Part shown: positions 42,401 to 54,083 of the stretch, piece by piece
Layout of the letters: each line of letters starts with the position of its first letter
Numbering within the stretch: the first letter of the stretch is position 1
NCBI GenBank assembly: GCA_032718475.1
Contig: JAUCBJ010000276.1
Location: forward strand, 39,485 to 103,484
DNA length: 64,000 nucleotides
Reading direction: 5' to 3'
DNA from: Nemertoderma westbladi
Taxonomy: Eukaryota > Xenacoelomorpha > Nemertodermatida > Nemertodermatidae
Made by a program: the position numbers and the translations under genes
Notes under the pieces: model-generated
What the model was told of the DNA's origin: nothing
The model's input: the letters and a program-made list of their open reading frames with translations, nothing else
Database searches by the model: none

Positions 42401-45400
42401 CAGAGGTTCTTTGTAGATAATAGCCAGTCTAAGCAAACAGAGACAATATTATTGTGGTACCAGATGTTCTTTGTAGATAATAGCCAGTCTAAGCAAACAG
42501 AGACAATATTATTGTGGTACCAGAGGTTCTTTGTAGATAATAGCCAGTCTAAGCAAACAGAGACAATATTATTGTGGTACCAGAGGTTCATTGTAGATAC
42601 TAGCCAGTCTAAGCAAACAGAGACAATATTATTGTGGTACCAAAGGTTCTTTAAAGATAATAGCCAGTCTAAGCAAACAGAGACATTATTATTGTGGTAC
42701 CAAAGGTTCTTTGTAGATAATAGCCAGTCTAAGCAAACAGAGACAATATTATTGTGGTATTAAAGGTTCTTTAAAGATAATAGCCAGTCTAAGCAAACAG
42801 AGACATTATTATTGTGGTACCAAAGGTTCTTTGTAGATAATAGCCAGTCTAAGCAAACAGAGACAATATTATTGTGGTACTAAAGGTTCTTTGTAGATAA
42901 TAGCCAGTCTAAGCAAACATAGACAATATTATTGTGGTACCAGATGTTCTTTGTAGATAATAGCCAGTCTAAGCAAACATAGACAATATTATTGTTGTAT
43001 CAGAGGTCCTTTGTAGATAATAGCCGGTCTAAGAAAAAGGAGAAATATAATTATTGTGGTACCAGAGGTTCTTTGTAGATAATAGCCAGTCTAAGCAAAC
43101 AGAGACAATATTATTGTGGTACCAGGTGTTCTTTGTAGATAATAGCCAGTCTAAGCAAACAGAGACAATATTATTGTGGTACCAGAGGTTCTTTGTAGAT
43201 AATAGCCAGTCTAAGCAAACATAGACAATATTATTGTGGTACCAGATGTTCTTTGTAGATAATAGCCAGTCTAAGCAAACAGAGACAATATTATTGTGGT
43301 ACCAGAGGTTCTTTGTAGATAATAGCCGGTCTAAGCAAACAGAGAAAATATTATTGTGGTACCAGAGGTTCTTTGTAGATAATAGCAGTCTAAGCAAACA
43401 GAGACAATATTATTGTGGTACCAGAGGTTCTTTGCAAATAATAGCAGTCTAAGCAAACAGAGACAATATTATTGTGGTACCAGAGGTTCTTTGTAGATAA
43501 TAGCCAGTCTAAGCAAACAGAGACAATATTATTGTGGTACCAGAGGTTCTTTGTAGATACTAGCCAGTCTAAGCAAACAGAGACAATATTATTGTGGTAC
43601 CAGAGGTTCTTTGTAGATAATAGCCAGTCTAAGCAAACAGAGACAATATTATTGTGGTACCAGAGGTTCTTTGTAGATAATAGCCAATCTAAGCAAACAG
43701 AGACAATATTATTGTGGTACCAGAGGTTCTTTGTAGATAATAGCCAGTCTAAGCAAACAGAGACAATATTATTGTTATACCAGAGGTTCTTTGTAGATAA
43801 TAGCCAGTCTAAGCAAACAGAGACAAAATTATTGTGGTACCAGAGGTTCTTTGTAGATAATAGCCAGTCTAAGCAAACAGAGAAAATATTATTGTGGCAC
43901 CAGAGGTTCTTTGTAAATAATAGCCGGTCTAAGCAAACAGAGACAATATTATTGTGGTACCAGAGGTTCTTTGTAAATAATAACCAGTCTAAGCAAACAG
44001 AGACAATATTATTGTGGTACCAGAGGTTCTTTGTAAATAATAACCAGTCTAAGCAAACAGAGACAATATTATTGTGGTACCAGATGTTCTTTGTAGATAA
44101 TAGACAGTCTAAGTAAACAGAGACAATATTATTGTGGTACCAGAGGTTCTTTGTAGATAATAGCCAGTCTAAGCAAACATAGACAATATTATTGTGGTAC
44201 ATGAGGTTCTTTGTAGAAAATAGACAGTCTAAGCAAACAGAGACAATATTATTGTGGTACCAGATGTTCTTTGTAGATAATAGACAGTCTAAGCAAACAG
44301 AGACAATATTATTGTGGTACCAGAGGTTCTTTGTAGATAATAGCCAGTCTAAGCAAACATAGACAATATTATTGTGGTACCAGATGTTCTTTGTAGATAA
44401 TTGCCAGTCTAAGCAAACACAGACAATATTATTGTGGTACCAGAGGTTCTTTGTAGATAATAGCCAGTCTAAGCAAACGGAGACAATATTATTGTGGTAC
44501 TAAAGGTTCTTTGTAGATAATAGCTAGTCTAAGCAAACAGAGACAATATTATTGTGGTACTAAAGGTTCTTTGTAGATAATAGCCAGTCTAAGCAAACAG
44601 AGACAATATTATTGTGGTACCAGAGGTTCTTTGTAGATAATAGCCAGTCTAAGCAAACAGAGACAATATTATTGTGGTACTAAAGGTTCTTTGTAGATAA
44701 TAGACAGTCTAAGCAAACAGAGACAATATTATTGTGGAACCAGATGTTCTTTGTAGATAATAGCCAGTCTAAGCAAACAGAGATAATATTATTGTGGAAC
44801 CAGAGGTTCTTTGCAAATAATAGCCAATCTAAGCAAACATAGACAATATTATTGTGGTACCAGATGTTCTTTGTAGATAATAGCCAGTCTAAGCAAACAG
44901 AGACAATATTATTGTGGTACCAGAGGTTCTTTGTAGATAATAACCGGTCTAAGCAAACAGAGACAATATTATTGTGGTACCAGAGGTTCTTTGTAGATAA
45001 TAACCGGTCTAAGCAAAGAGAGACAATATTATTGTGGTACCAGAGGTTCTTTGTAGATAATAGCCAGTCTAAGCAAACAGAGACAATATTATTGTGGTAC
45101 CAGAGGTTCTTTGTAGATAATAACCGGTCTAAGCAAACAGAGACAATATTATTGTGGTACCAGAGGTTCTTTGTAGATAATAACCGGTCTAAGCAAAGAG
45201 AGACAATATTATTGTGGTACCAGAGGTTCTTTGTAGATAATAGCCAGTCTAAGCAAACAGAGACAATATTATTGTGGTACCAGAGGTTCTTTGTAGATAA
45301 TAGCCAGTCTAAGCAAACAGAGACAATATTATTGTGGTACCAGAGGTTCTTTGTAGATAATAACCGGTCTAAGCAAAGAGAGACAATATTATTGTCGTAC

Positions 45401-45420
45401 CAGAGGTTCTTTGTAGATAA

Positions 45421-48420
45421 TAGCCAGTCTAAGCAAACATAGACAATATTATTGTGGAACCAGAGGTTCTTTGCAAATAATAGCCAATCTAAGCAAACAT
45501 AGACAATATTATTGTGGTACCAGATGTTCTTTGTAGATAATAACCGGTCTAAGCAAAGAGAGACAATATTATTGTGGTACCAGAGGTTCTTTGTAGATAA
45601 TAACCGGTCTAAGCAAAGAGAGACAATATTATTGTCGTACCAGAGGTTCTTTGTAGATAATAACCGGTCTAAGCAAACAGAGACAATATTATTGTGGTAC
45701 CAGAGGTTCTTTGTAGATAATAACCGGTCTAAGCAAAGAGAGACAATATTATTGTCGTACCAGAGGTTCTTTGTAGATAATAGCCAGTCTAAGCAAACAT
45801 AGACAATATTATTGTGGAACCAGAGGTTCTTTGCAAATAATAGCCAATCTAAGCAAACATAGACAATATTATTGTGGTACCAGATGTTCTTTGTAGATAA
45901 TAGCCAGTCTAAGCAAACAGAGACAATATTATTGTGGTACCAGAGGTTCTTTGTAGATAATAGCCAGTCTAAGCAAACAGAGACAATATTATTGTCGTAC
46001 CAGAGGTTCTTTGTAGATAATAGCCAGTCTAAGCAAACAGAGACAATATTATTGTGGTACCAGAGGTTCTTTGTAGATAATAACCGGTCTAAGCAAAGAG
46101 AGACAATATTATTGTCGTACCAGAGGTTCTTTGTAGATAATAACCGGTCTAAGCAAAGAGAGACAATATTATTGTCGTACCAGAGGTTCTTTGTAGATAA
46201 TAACCGGTCTAAGCAAACAGAGACAATATTATTGTGGTACCAGAGGTTCTTTGTAGATAATAACCGGTCTAAGCAAACATAGACAATATTATTGTGGTAC
46301 CAGATGTTCTTTGTAGATAATAGCCAGTCTAAGCAAACAGAGACAATATTATTGTGGTACCAGAGGTTCTTTGTAGATAATAGCCAGTCTAAGCAAACAG
46401 AGACAATATTATTGTCGTACCAGAGGTTCTTTGTAGATAATAGCCAGTCTAAGCAAACAGAGACAATATTATTGTGGTACCAGAGGTTCTTTGTAGATAA
46501 TAACCGGTCTAAGCAAAGAGAGACAATATTATTGTGGTACCAGAGGTTCTTTGTAGATAATAACCGGTCTAAGCAAAGAGAGACAATATTATTGTCGTAC
46601 CAGAGGTTCTTTGTAGATAATAACCGGTCTAAGCAAACAGAGACAATATTATTGTGGTACCAGAGGTTCTTTGTAGATAATAACCGGTCTAAGCAAAGAG
46701 AGACAATATTATTGTCGTACCAGAGGTTCTTTGTAGATAATAGCCAGTCTAAGCAAACATAGACAATATTATTGTGGAACCAGAGGTTCTTTGCAAATAA
46801 TAGCCAATCTAAGCAAACATAGACAATATTATTGTGGTACCAGATGTTCTTTGTAGATAATAGCCAGTCTAAGCAAACAGAGACAATATTATTGTGGTAC
46901 CAGAGGTTCTTTGTAGATAATAGCCAGTCTAAGCAAACAGAGACAATATTATTGTCGTACCAGAGGTTCTTTGTAGATAATAGCCAGTCTAAGCAAACAT
47001 AGACAATATTATTGTGGTACCAGATGTTCTTTGTAGATAATAGCCAGTCTAAGCAAACAGAGACAATATTATTGTGGTACCAGAGGTTCTTTGTAGATAA
47101 TAGCCAGTCTAAGCAAACAGAGACAATATTATTGTCGTACCAGAGGTTCTTTGTAGATAATAGCCAGTCTAAGCAAACATAGACAATATTATTGTGGTAC
47201 CAGATGTTCTTTGTAGATAATAGCCAGTCTAAGCAAACAGAGACAATATTATTGTGGTACCAGAGGTTCTTTGTAGATAATAACCGGTCTAAGCAAAGAG
47301 AGACAATATTATTGTCGTACCAGAGGTTCTTTGTAGATAATAGCCAGTCTAAGCAAACAGAGACAATATTATTGTGGTACCAGAGGTTCTTTGTAGATAA
47401 TAACCGGTCTAAGCAAAGAGAGACAATATTATTGTCGTACCAGAGGTTCTTTGTAGATAATAACCGGTCTAAGCAAAGAGAGACAATATTATTGTCGTAC
47501 CAGAGGTTCTTTGTAGATAATAACCGGTCTAAGCAAACAGAGACAATATTATTGTGGTACCAGAGGTTCTTTGTAGATAATAACCGGTCTAAGCAAACAT
47601 AGACAATATTATTGTGGTACCAGATGTTCTTTGTAGATAATAGCCAGTCTAAGCAAACAGAGACAATATTATTGTGGTACCAGAGGTTCTTTGTAGATAA
47701 TAGCCAGTCTAAGCAAACAGAGACAATATTATTGTCGTACCAGAGGTTCTTTGTAGATAATAGCCAGTCTAAGCAAACAGAGACAATATTATTGTGGTAC
47801 CAGAGGTTCTTTGTAGATAATAACCGGTCTAAGCAAAGAGAGACAATATTATTGTGGTACCAGAGGTTCTTTGTAGATAATAACCGGTCTAAGCAAAGAG
47901 AGACAATATTATTGTCGTACCAGAGGTTCTTTGTAGATAATAACCGGTCTAAGCAAACAGAGACAATATTATTGTGGTACCAGAGGTTCTTTGTAGATAA
48001 TAACCGGTCTAAGCAAAGAGAGACAATATTATTGTCGTACCAGAGGTTCTTTGTAGATAATAGCCAGTCTAAGCAAACATAGACAATATTATTGTGGAAC
48101 CAGAGGTTCTTTGCAAATAATAGCCAATCTAAGCAAACATAGACAATATTATTGTGGTACCAGATGTTCTTTGTAGATAATAGCCAGTCTAAGCAAACAG
48201 AGACAATATTATTGTGGTACCAGAGGTTCTTTGTAGATAATAGCCAGTCTAAGCAAACAGAGACAATATTATTGTCGTACCAGAGGTTCTTTGTAGATAA
48301 TAGCCAGTCTAAGCAAACATAGACAATATTATTGTGGTACCAGATGTTCTTTGTAGATAATAGCCAGTCTAAGCAAACAGAGACAATATTATTGTGGTAC
48401 CAGAGGTTCTTTGTAGATAA
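45421..48420. repeat. 1320-bp higher-order repeat (22 units)
   Basis: Unit order from about 46021 to 47100 is repeated at about 47341-48420, offset by 1320 bp, with no difference that I noticed by eye. Diagnostic units are TAACCGGTC/AAGCAAAGAG, TTGTCGTACC and the TTGTGGAACC/TTTGCAAATAA pair (45421, 45781, 46741, 48061). This is the most homogeneous part of block 3 and explains the very long minus-strand frame. Confidence 0.86.
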
Positions 48421-49221
48421 TAACCGGTCTAAGCAAAGAGAGACAATATTATTGTGGTACCAGATGTTCTTTGTAAATAATAGCCAGTCTAAGCAAACAG
48501 AGACAATATTATTGTGGTGCCAGAGGTTCTTTGTAGATAATAGCCAGTCTAAGCAAACAGAGACAATATTATTGTGGTACCAGAGGTTCTTTGCAAATAA
48601 TAGCAGTCTAAGCAAACAGAGACAATATTATTGTGGTACCAGAGGTTCTTTGTAGATAATAGCCAGTCTAAGCAAACAGAGACAATATTATTGTGGTACC
48701 AGAGGTTCTTTGTAGATAATAGACAGTCTAAGCAAACAGAGACAATATTATTGTGGTACCAGAGGTTCTTTGTAGATAATAGCCAGTCTAAGCAAACAGA
48801 GACAATATTATTGTGGTACCAGAGGTTCTTTGTAGATAATAGACAGTCTAAGCAAACAGAGACAATATTATTGTGGTACCAGATGTTCTTTGTAGATAAT
48901 AGCCAGTCTAAGCAAACAGAGATAATATTATTGTGGAACCAGAGGTTCTTTGCAGATAATAGCCAGTCTAAGCAAACGGAGATAATATTATTGTGGAACC
49001 AGAGGTTCTTTGTAGATAATAGCCAGTCTAAGCAAACAGAGACAATATTATTGTGGTACCAGATGTTCTTTGTAGATAATAGCCAGTCTAAGCAAACAGA
49101 GACAATATTATTGTGGTACCAGAGGTTCTTTGTAGATAATAGCCAGTCTAAGCAAACAGAGACAATATTATTGTGGTACCAGAGGTTCTTTGTAGATAAT
49201 AGCCAGTCTAAGCAAACAGAG

Positions 49222-49363
49222 GTAAGAGAGAAGGCAAACATTATTTCTTATCAACTATATTTCGAATATTACACATCGAATCGTTCGCAACATTTATATT
49301 CAATAACTAGATAAAAATTATATGATGTTAGACAACCACGACTTTAGAGGGATTGTAATATTA
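49222..49363. other. Unique AT-rich sequence at the satellite edge
   Basis: 142 bp of ordinary sequence. The first bases after the satellite, GTAAGAG following CAGAG, happen to match a splice donor. Nothing else is recognised. Confidence 0.6.
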
Positions 49364-49687
49364 ATATTAAAACAATAAAATAGGACATATTTTTATAAAA
49401 TTTATTACTTAGACTTACCTTTTCGGCGGACAAAATGTCCTATATTTTTCGTAGTTTATGGGATAGCCTATTTCGTGCAATACTTACCGGAACCTGTAGT
49501 TACTGTATGGTTTGGTGTAATTTTTCTTGTGGTAGTTGGGTTGGGTTATGTAGCACTAAAATCTATTTGGTATTTTGTTTTTTGATGGGCCTTAGTGCCT
49601 GAGTACTAACAGTGGCCCAAGTGGCCCTAAATGCTAGGTAGTATCTGAGGGAATAAGACCCCATGTCCTATTTTATTGTTTTAATAT
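49364..49687. mobile_element. Small element with 25-bp perfect inverted ends (MITE-like)
   Basis: Bases 49364-49388 (ATATTAAAACAATAAAATAG followed by GACAT) are the exact reverse complement of 49663-49687. The enclosed 324 bp carries no transposase. A further copy of the inner end motif, ATGTCCTATATTTTT, lies at 49435, inverted relative to the left end, so the left end could also form a hairpin. No flush target duplication is seen, although the flanks are TA-rich. A hydrophobic open frame of about 68 codons (49380-49583) runs inside; I regard it as chance. Alternatives are two inverted copies of another repeat's end. The size and terminal repeats fit a non-autonomous DNA transposon. Confidence 0.6.
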
Positions 49688-49960
49688 AGATAAAAATTTA
49701 TAAATAGTTGCGTTTACAATTTTCCAATACATGCATGTGTGATTCAAGACATTTGGTGGTTATACCTAAATAAATAAATATGTATACTAAATAGCGACGC
49801 TATATTCCAGGCAATGTTGTATTTACAAGGATGTAAATATTGGTTTAGCCCTATGCAACTCACAAACTCCACTATCAGCACTAAAGTAATCAATTAATGT
49901 CGCTACTAATATTTACTAAGCAAATATGTTTTGTAACTCAAATAAACCGAAATGAAATAA
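49688..49960. other. Unique AT-rich spacer, no feature recognised
   Basis: 273 bp without a plausible gene. It contains (AATA)-type low-complexity sequence near 49768 and a short palindrome TAGCGACGCTA near 49792. Nothing else is supported. Confidence 0.55.
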
Positions 49961-50685
49961 TTCAGTTTATATGTCACTGCATTCAGTTTATATGTCACTG
50001 CATTCAGTGTATATGTCACTGCATTCAGTTTATATGTCACTGCATTCAGTTTATATGTCACTGCATTCAGTTTATATGTCACTGCATTCAGTTTATATGT
50101 CACTGCATTCAGTTTATATGTCACTGCATTCAGTTTATATGTCACTGCATTCAGTTTATATGTCACTGCATTCAGTTTATATGTCACTGCATTCAGTTTA
50201 TATGTCACTGCATTCAGTTTATATGTCACTGCATTCAGTTTATATGTCACTGCATTCAGTTTATGTCACTGCATTCAGTTTATATGTCACTGCATTCAGT
50301 TTATATGTCACTGCATTCAGTTTATATGTCACTGCATTCAGTTTATATGTCACTGCATTCAGTTTATATGTCACTGCATTCAGTTTATATGTCACTGCAT
50401 TCAGTTTATATGTCACTGCATTCAGTTTATATGTCACTGCATTCAGTTTATATGTCACTGCATTCAGTTTATATGTCACTGCATTCAGTTTATATGTCAC
50501 TGCATTCAGTTTATATGTCACTGCATTCAGTTTATATGTCACTGCATTCAGTTTATATGTCACTGCATTCAGTTTATATGTCACTGCGTTCAGTTTATAT
50601 GTCACTGCATTCAGTTTATATGTCACTGCATTCAGTTTATATGTCACTGCATTCAGTTTATATGTTACTGCGTTCAGTTTATACA
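49961..50685. repeat. 21-bp minisatellite (about 34 units)
   Basis: Near-perfect tandem units of 21 bp containing CATTCAGTTTATATGTCACT plus a final G. One 18-bp unit near 50260 lacks a TAT. Rare substitutions are TTCAGTG near 50005, TGCGTTC near 50586 and 50671, and TGTTACTG near 50663. A period divisible by three gives open frames on both strands (for example plus 49897-50709 and minus 49906-50250). These are repeat artefacts. Confidence 0.96.
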
Positions 50686-50722
50686 ATAATATTTATACCT
50701 TTATTATAATGCAGCAAGTTGC
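50686..50722. other. 37-bp junction between two minisatellites
   Basis: A short unique bridge (CAATAATATTTATACC..., GCAGCAAGTTGC) separates the 21-bp and 26-bp arrays, so two unrelated minisatellites lie almost back to back. Confidence 0.7.
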
Positions 50723-53310
50723 CAGCTGTATTTGTTGTCATTATCACCCAGCTGTTATTGTTGTCATTATCACCCAGCTGTATTTGTTGTCATTATCACC
50801 CAGCTGTATTTGTTGTCATTATCACCCAGCTGTATTTGTTGTCATTATCACCCAGCTGTATTTGTTATCATTATCACCCAGCTGTTATTGTTGTCATTAT
50901 CACCCAGCTGTATTTGTTGTCATTATCACCCAGCTGTATTTGTTGTCATTATCACCCAGCTGTATTTGTTGTCATTATCACCCGGCTGTATTTGTTGTCA
51001 TTATCACCCAGCTGTATTTGTTGTCATTATCACCCAGCTGTATTTGTTGTCATTATCACCCAGCTGTATTTGTTGTCATTATCACCCAGCTGTATTTGTT
51101 GTCATTATCACCCAGCTGTATTTGTTGTCATTATCACCCAGCTGTATTTGTTGTCATTATCACCCAGCTGTATTTGTTGTCATTATCACCCAGCTGTATT
51201 TGTTGTCATTATCACCCAGCTGTTATTGTTGTCATTATCACCCAGCTGTATTTGTTGTCATTATCACCCAGCTGTATTTGTTGTCATTATCACCCAGCTG
51301 TATTTGTTGTCATTATCACCCAGCTGTTATTGTTGTCATTATCACCCAGCTGTATTTGTTGTCATTATCACCCAGCTGTTATTGTTGTCATTATCACCCA
51401 GCTGTTATTGTTGTCATTATCACCCAGCTGTATTTGTTGTCATTATCACCCAGCTGTATTTGTTGTCATTATCACCCAGCTGTATTTGTTGTCATTTTCA
51501 CCCGGCTGTATTTGTTGTCATTATCACCCAGCTGTATTTGTTGTCATTATCACCCAGCTGTATTTGTTGTCATTATCACCCAGCTGTATTTGTTGTCATT
51601 ATCACCCAGCTGTATTTGTTGTCATTATCACCCAGCTGTATTTGTTGTCATTATCACCCAGCTGTATTTGTTGTCATTATCACCCAGCTGTATTTGTTGT
51701 CATTATCACCCAGCTGTATTTGTTGTCATTATCACCCAGCTGTATTTGTTGTCATTATCACCCAGCTGTATTTGTTGTCATTATCACCCAGCTGTATTTG
51801 TTGTCATTATCACCCAGCTGTATTTGTTGTCATTATCACCCAGCTGTATTTGTTGTCATTATCACCCAGCTGTATTTGTTGTCATTATCACCCAGCTGTA
51901 TTTGTTGTCATTATCACCCAGCTGTATTTGTTGTCATTATCACCCAGCTGTATTTGTTGTCATTATCACCCAGCTGTATTTGTTGTCATTATCACCCAGC
52001 TGTATTTGTTGTCATTATCACCCAGCTGTATTTGTTGTCATTATCACCCAGCTGTATTTGTTGTCGTTATCACCCAGCTGTATTTGTTGTCATTATCACC
52101 CAGCTGTATTTGTTGTCATTATCACCCAGCTGTATTTGTTGTCATTATCACCCAGCTGTATTTGTTGTCATTATCACCCAGCTGTATTTGTTGTCATTAT
52201 CACCCAGCTGTTATTGTTGTCATTATCACCCAGCTGTATTTGTTGTCATTATCACCCAGCTGTATTTGTTGTCATTATCACCCAGCTGTTATTGTTGTCA
52301 TTATCACCCAGCTGTATTTGTTGTCATTATCACCCAGCTGTTATTGTTGTCATTTTCACCCAGCTGTATTTGTTGTCATTATCACCCAGCTGTTATTGTT
52401 GTCATTATCACCCAGCTGTATTTGTTGTCATTATCACCCAGCTGTTATTGTTGTCATTATCACCCAGCTGTATTTGTTGTCATTATCACCCAGCTGTTAT
52501 TGTTGTCATTTTCACCCAGCTGTATTTGTTGTCATTATCACCCAGCTGTATTTGTTGTCATTATCACCCAGCTGTATTTGTTGTCATTATCACCCAGCTG
52601 TATTTGTTGTCATTATCACCCAGCTGTATTTGTTGTCATTATCACCCAGCTGTATTTGTTGTCATTATCACCCAGCTGTATTTGTTGTCATTATCACCCA
52701 GCTGTATTTGTTGTCATTATCACCCAGCTGTATTTGTTGTCATTATCACCCAGCTGTATTTGTTGTCATTATCACCCAGCTGTAATTGTTTTCATTATCA
52801 CCCAGCTGTATTTGTTGTCATTATCACCCAGCTGTATTTGTTGTCATTATCACCCAGCTGTATTTGTTGTCATTATCACCCAGCTGTTATTGTTGTCATT
52901 ATCACCCGGCTGTATTTGTTGTCATTATCACCCAGCTGTATTTGTTGTCATTATCACCCAGCTGTATTTGTTGTCATTATCACCCAGCTGTATTTGTTGT
53001 CATTATCACCCAGCTGTATTTGTTGTCATTATCACCCAGCTGTATTTGTTGTCATTATCACCCAGCTGTATTTGTTGTCATTATCACCCAGCTGTTATTG
53101 TTGTCATTATCACCCAGCTGTATTTGTTGTCATTATCACCCAGCTGTATTTGTTGTCATTATCACCCAGCTGTATTTGTTGTCATTATCACCCAGCTGTA
53201 TTTGTTGTCATTATCACCCAGTTTTATTTGTTGTCGTAATCACCCAGCTGTATTTGTTGTCATTATCACCCAGCTGTTATTGTTGTCATTATCACCTAGC
53301 TGTATTTGTT
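50723..53310. repeat. 26-bp minisatellite (about 100 units)
   Basis: Tandem 26-bp units with CAGCTGTATTTGTTGTC and ATTATCACC. CAGCTG is a PvuII site and an E-box-like hexamer present in almost every unit. Two main unit types alternate irregularly: CAGCTGTATTTG and CAGCTGTTATTG. Minor variants are ATTTTCACC, CACCCGGCTG, GTCGTTATC and the last units CAGTTTTATTTG and CACCTAGCTG. As 26 is not a multiple of 3, all three plus frames cycle through the same 78-bp codon set. None contains a stop, so three overlapping frames of 688 to 1125 codons appear. No protein is inferred. Confidence 0.96.
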
Positions 53311-53548
53311 ATGTACATAAATATATGTTTACGAAGTTTATTGACTAAAAGATTTACAATTTTGTACATTAGTGGATGTAGACAATAATATACTATCAAT
53401 AAAATGCTTATTGAAGTACTGTTATTTAACTTTATGAAGTTATTGAATGTTATTTAACTTTCTATATTATTCAGTTGTAACCATTTAAATCATAATGATC
53501 TTAAAGTCTGTAAGAGGTTCCACATTCCTGGTCTACTTATATTTACAG
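53311..53548. other. Unique AT-rich sequence, probable intron end
   Basis: No gene is seen. It ends in a pyrimidine-containing acceptor, CTACTTATATTTACAG, at 53533-53548, directly before the candidate exon. Confidence 0.5.
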
Positions 53549-53743
53549 AGTTCATATTTAGCATACGCCTGTGTAAGCGCCTACGAGTTATGGCTGTTTC
53601 AGAGAGCGATTCTAGTCAGCGAATCCAGCGAAACATTTGTTCCAATAAAGTTCCGCACTGGTTTTATTCTCCTATGTTTACGCGTTCCTTTGACAATGTG
53701 CACTGCCATAGCAACAATCCCTATGTTTATTGGCGTCGTTAAG
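53549..53743 (+). CDS. Candidate internal exon of a membrane-protein gene
   Basis: This is 195 bp, exactly 65 codons, bounded by the acceptor TTATATTTACAG and the consensus donor AAG|GTAAGT. It is open in the phase-0 frame and clearly less AT-rich than its flanks. The product begins SSYLAYACVSAYELWLFQRA, continues through a polar stretch (VSESSETFVPIKFR) and enters a hydrophobic segment (TGFILLCLRVPLTMCTAIA, then TIPMFIGVVK) that could span a membrane. A second frame is also open to a TAA at the very end but is polar and less gene-like. The exon is symmetrical (phase 0 at both ends) and joins in frame to the candidate exon at 63697. I do not recognise the family. Upstream exons would lie left of 53.5 kb and I cannot place them. 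Confidence 0.5.
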
Positions 53744-54083
53744 GTAAGTTGGGGTAGTTGTATATGCTTGGGGCAAGTTATAAACTCATATAATGAAAGT
53801 TTTATCATATGCGGTTAAATATATTGTACATTTTAACGCGAAAACGCCAAAATACTTATTACCGACCAAAATTTTCTGGCAATGAAATTTAGTATTCTTT
53901 TATAAAATCAGCCTCTAACTCTGTCTAATATCCAAATAAAAAACATTATTTAAATACCTTGCATAGGAGCCGAGGGTACTTTTGCAGTTACATTTTTCAA
54001 AATTATATAACATTTTATAACAATCCATTTCATAGATTATTTCATGTGTATATGTTCCCAAATCATCTTCTAAAAGTTTTCCA
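53744..54083. other. AT-rich sequence, probable intron start
   Basis: 340 bp following the donor GTAAGT. No reading frame, RNA gene or recognisable element is seen. Confidence 0.5.

Larger units (their letters stand above)
34796..49221. repeat. 60-bp satellite array, block 3 (about 240 units)
   Basis: The same 60-bp family resumes in the register expected after the LINE. Variants include CAGGTGTTC units (37000-41700), CATAGACAAT units, GTTATACC, and from about 44900 a private subfamily TAACCGGTCTAAGCAAAGAG with TTGTCGTACC. There is an 8-bp deletion at about 41668 and a scrambled unit at 43033-43055. Single C losses occur near 43386, 43445 and 48604. The array ends abruptly at AAGCAAACAGAG|GTAAGAGAG. 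The longest frame in the window, 1311 codons on the minus strand at 44680-48615, lies here. It exists because the CATAG variant stops the plus frame but leaves the minus frame open. No coding function is inferred. Confidence 0.97.

Noticed and set aside
1-49221. Dozens of open reading frames of 60 to 1311 codons on both strands
   Set aside because: All are made of one 20-residue translation of the 60-bp unit on each strand. Stops and 1-, 3- and 8-bp indels occur at random units, and the frames overlap on opposite strands. They follow from a period divisible by three.
1-49221. Hammerhead ribozyme encoded by the satellite
   Set aside because: The unit lacks the CTGATGA and GAAA core motifs expected of a hammerhead, and 60 bp leaves no room for the usual stems.
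1-49221. CENP-B box or known centromere motif
   Set aside because: No TTCG....A..CGGG pattern occurs in the unit. The centromeric role remains open but is unsupported by sequence.
49380-49583. Hydrophobic open frame (FFVVYGIAYFVQYLPEPVV...) as an upstream exon of the membrane-protein gene
   Set aside because: It overlaps the left inverted end of the MITE-like element and lacks a convincing donor in the right phase. Two opposite-strand donor-like sites lie in it as well. Kept only as a remote possibility.
50723-53310. CRISPR-like array
   Set aside because: Units are directly contiguous with no unique spacers, and the genome context is that of an animal.
49897-53388. Open frames of up to 1125 codons over the 21- and 26-bp arrays
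   Set aside because: Pure tandem-repeat translation, with the 26-bp unit being open in all three plus frames simultaneously.
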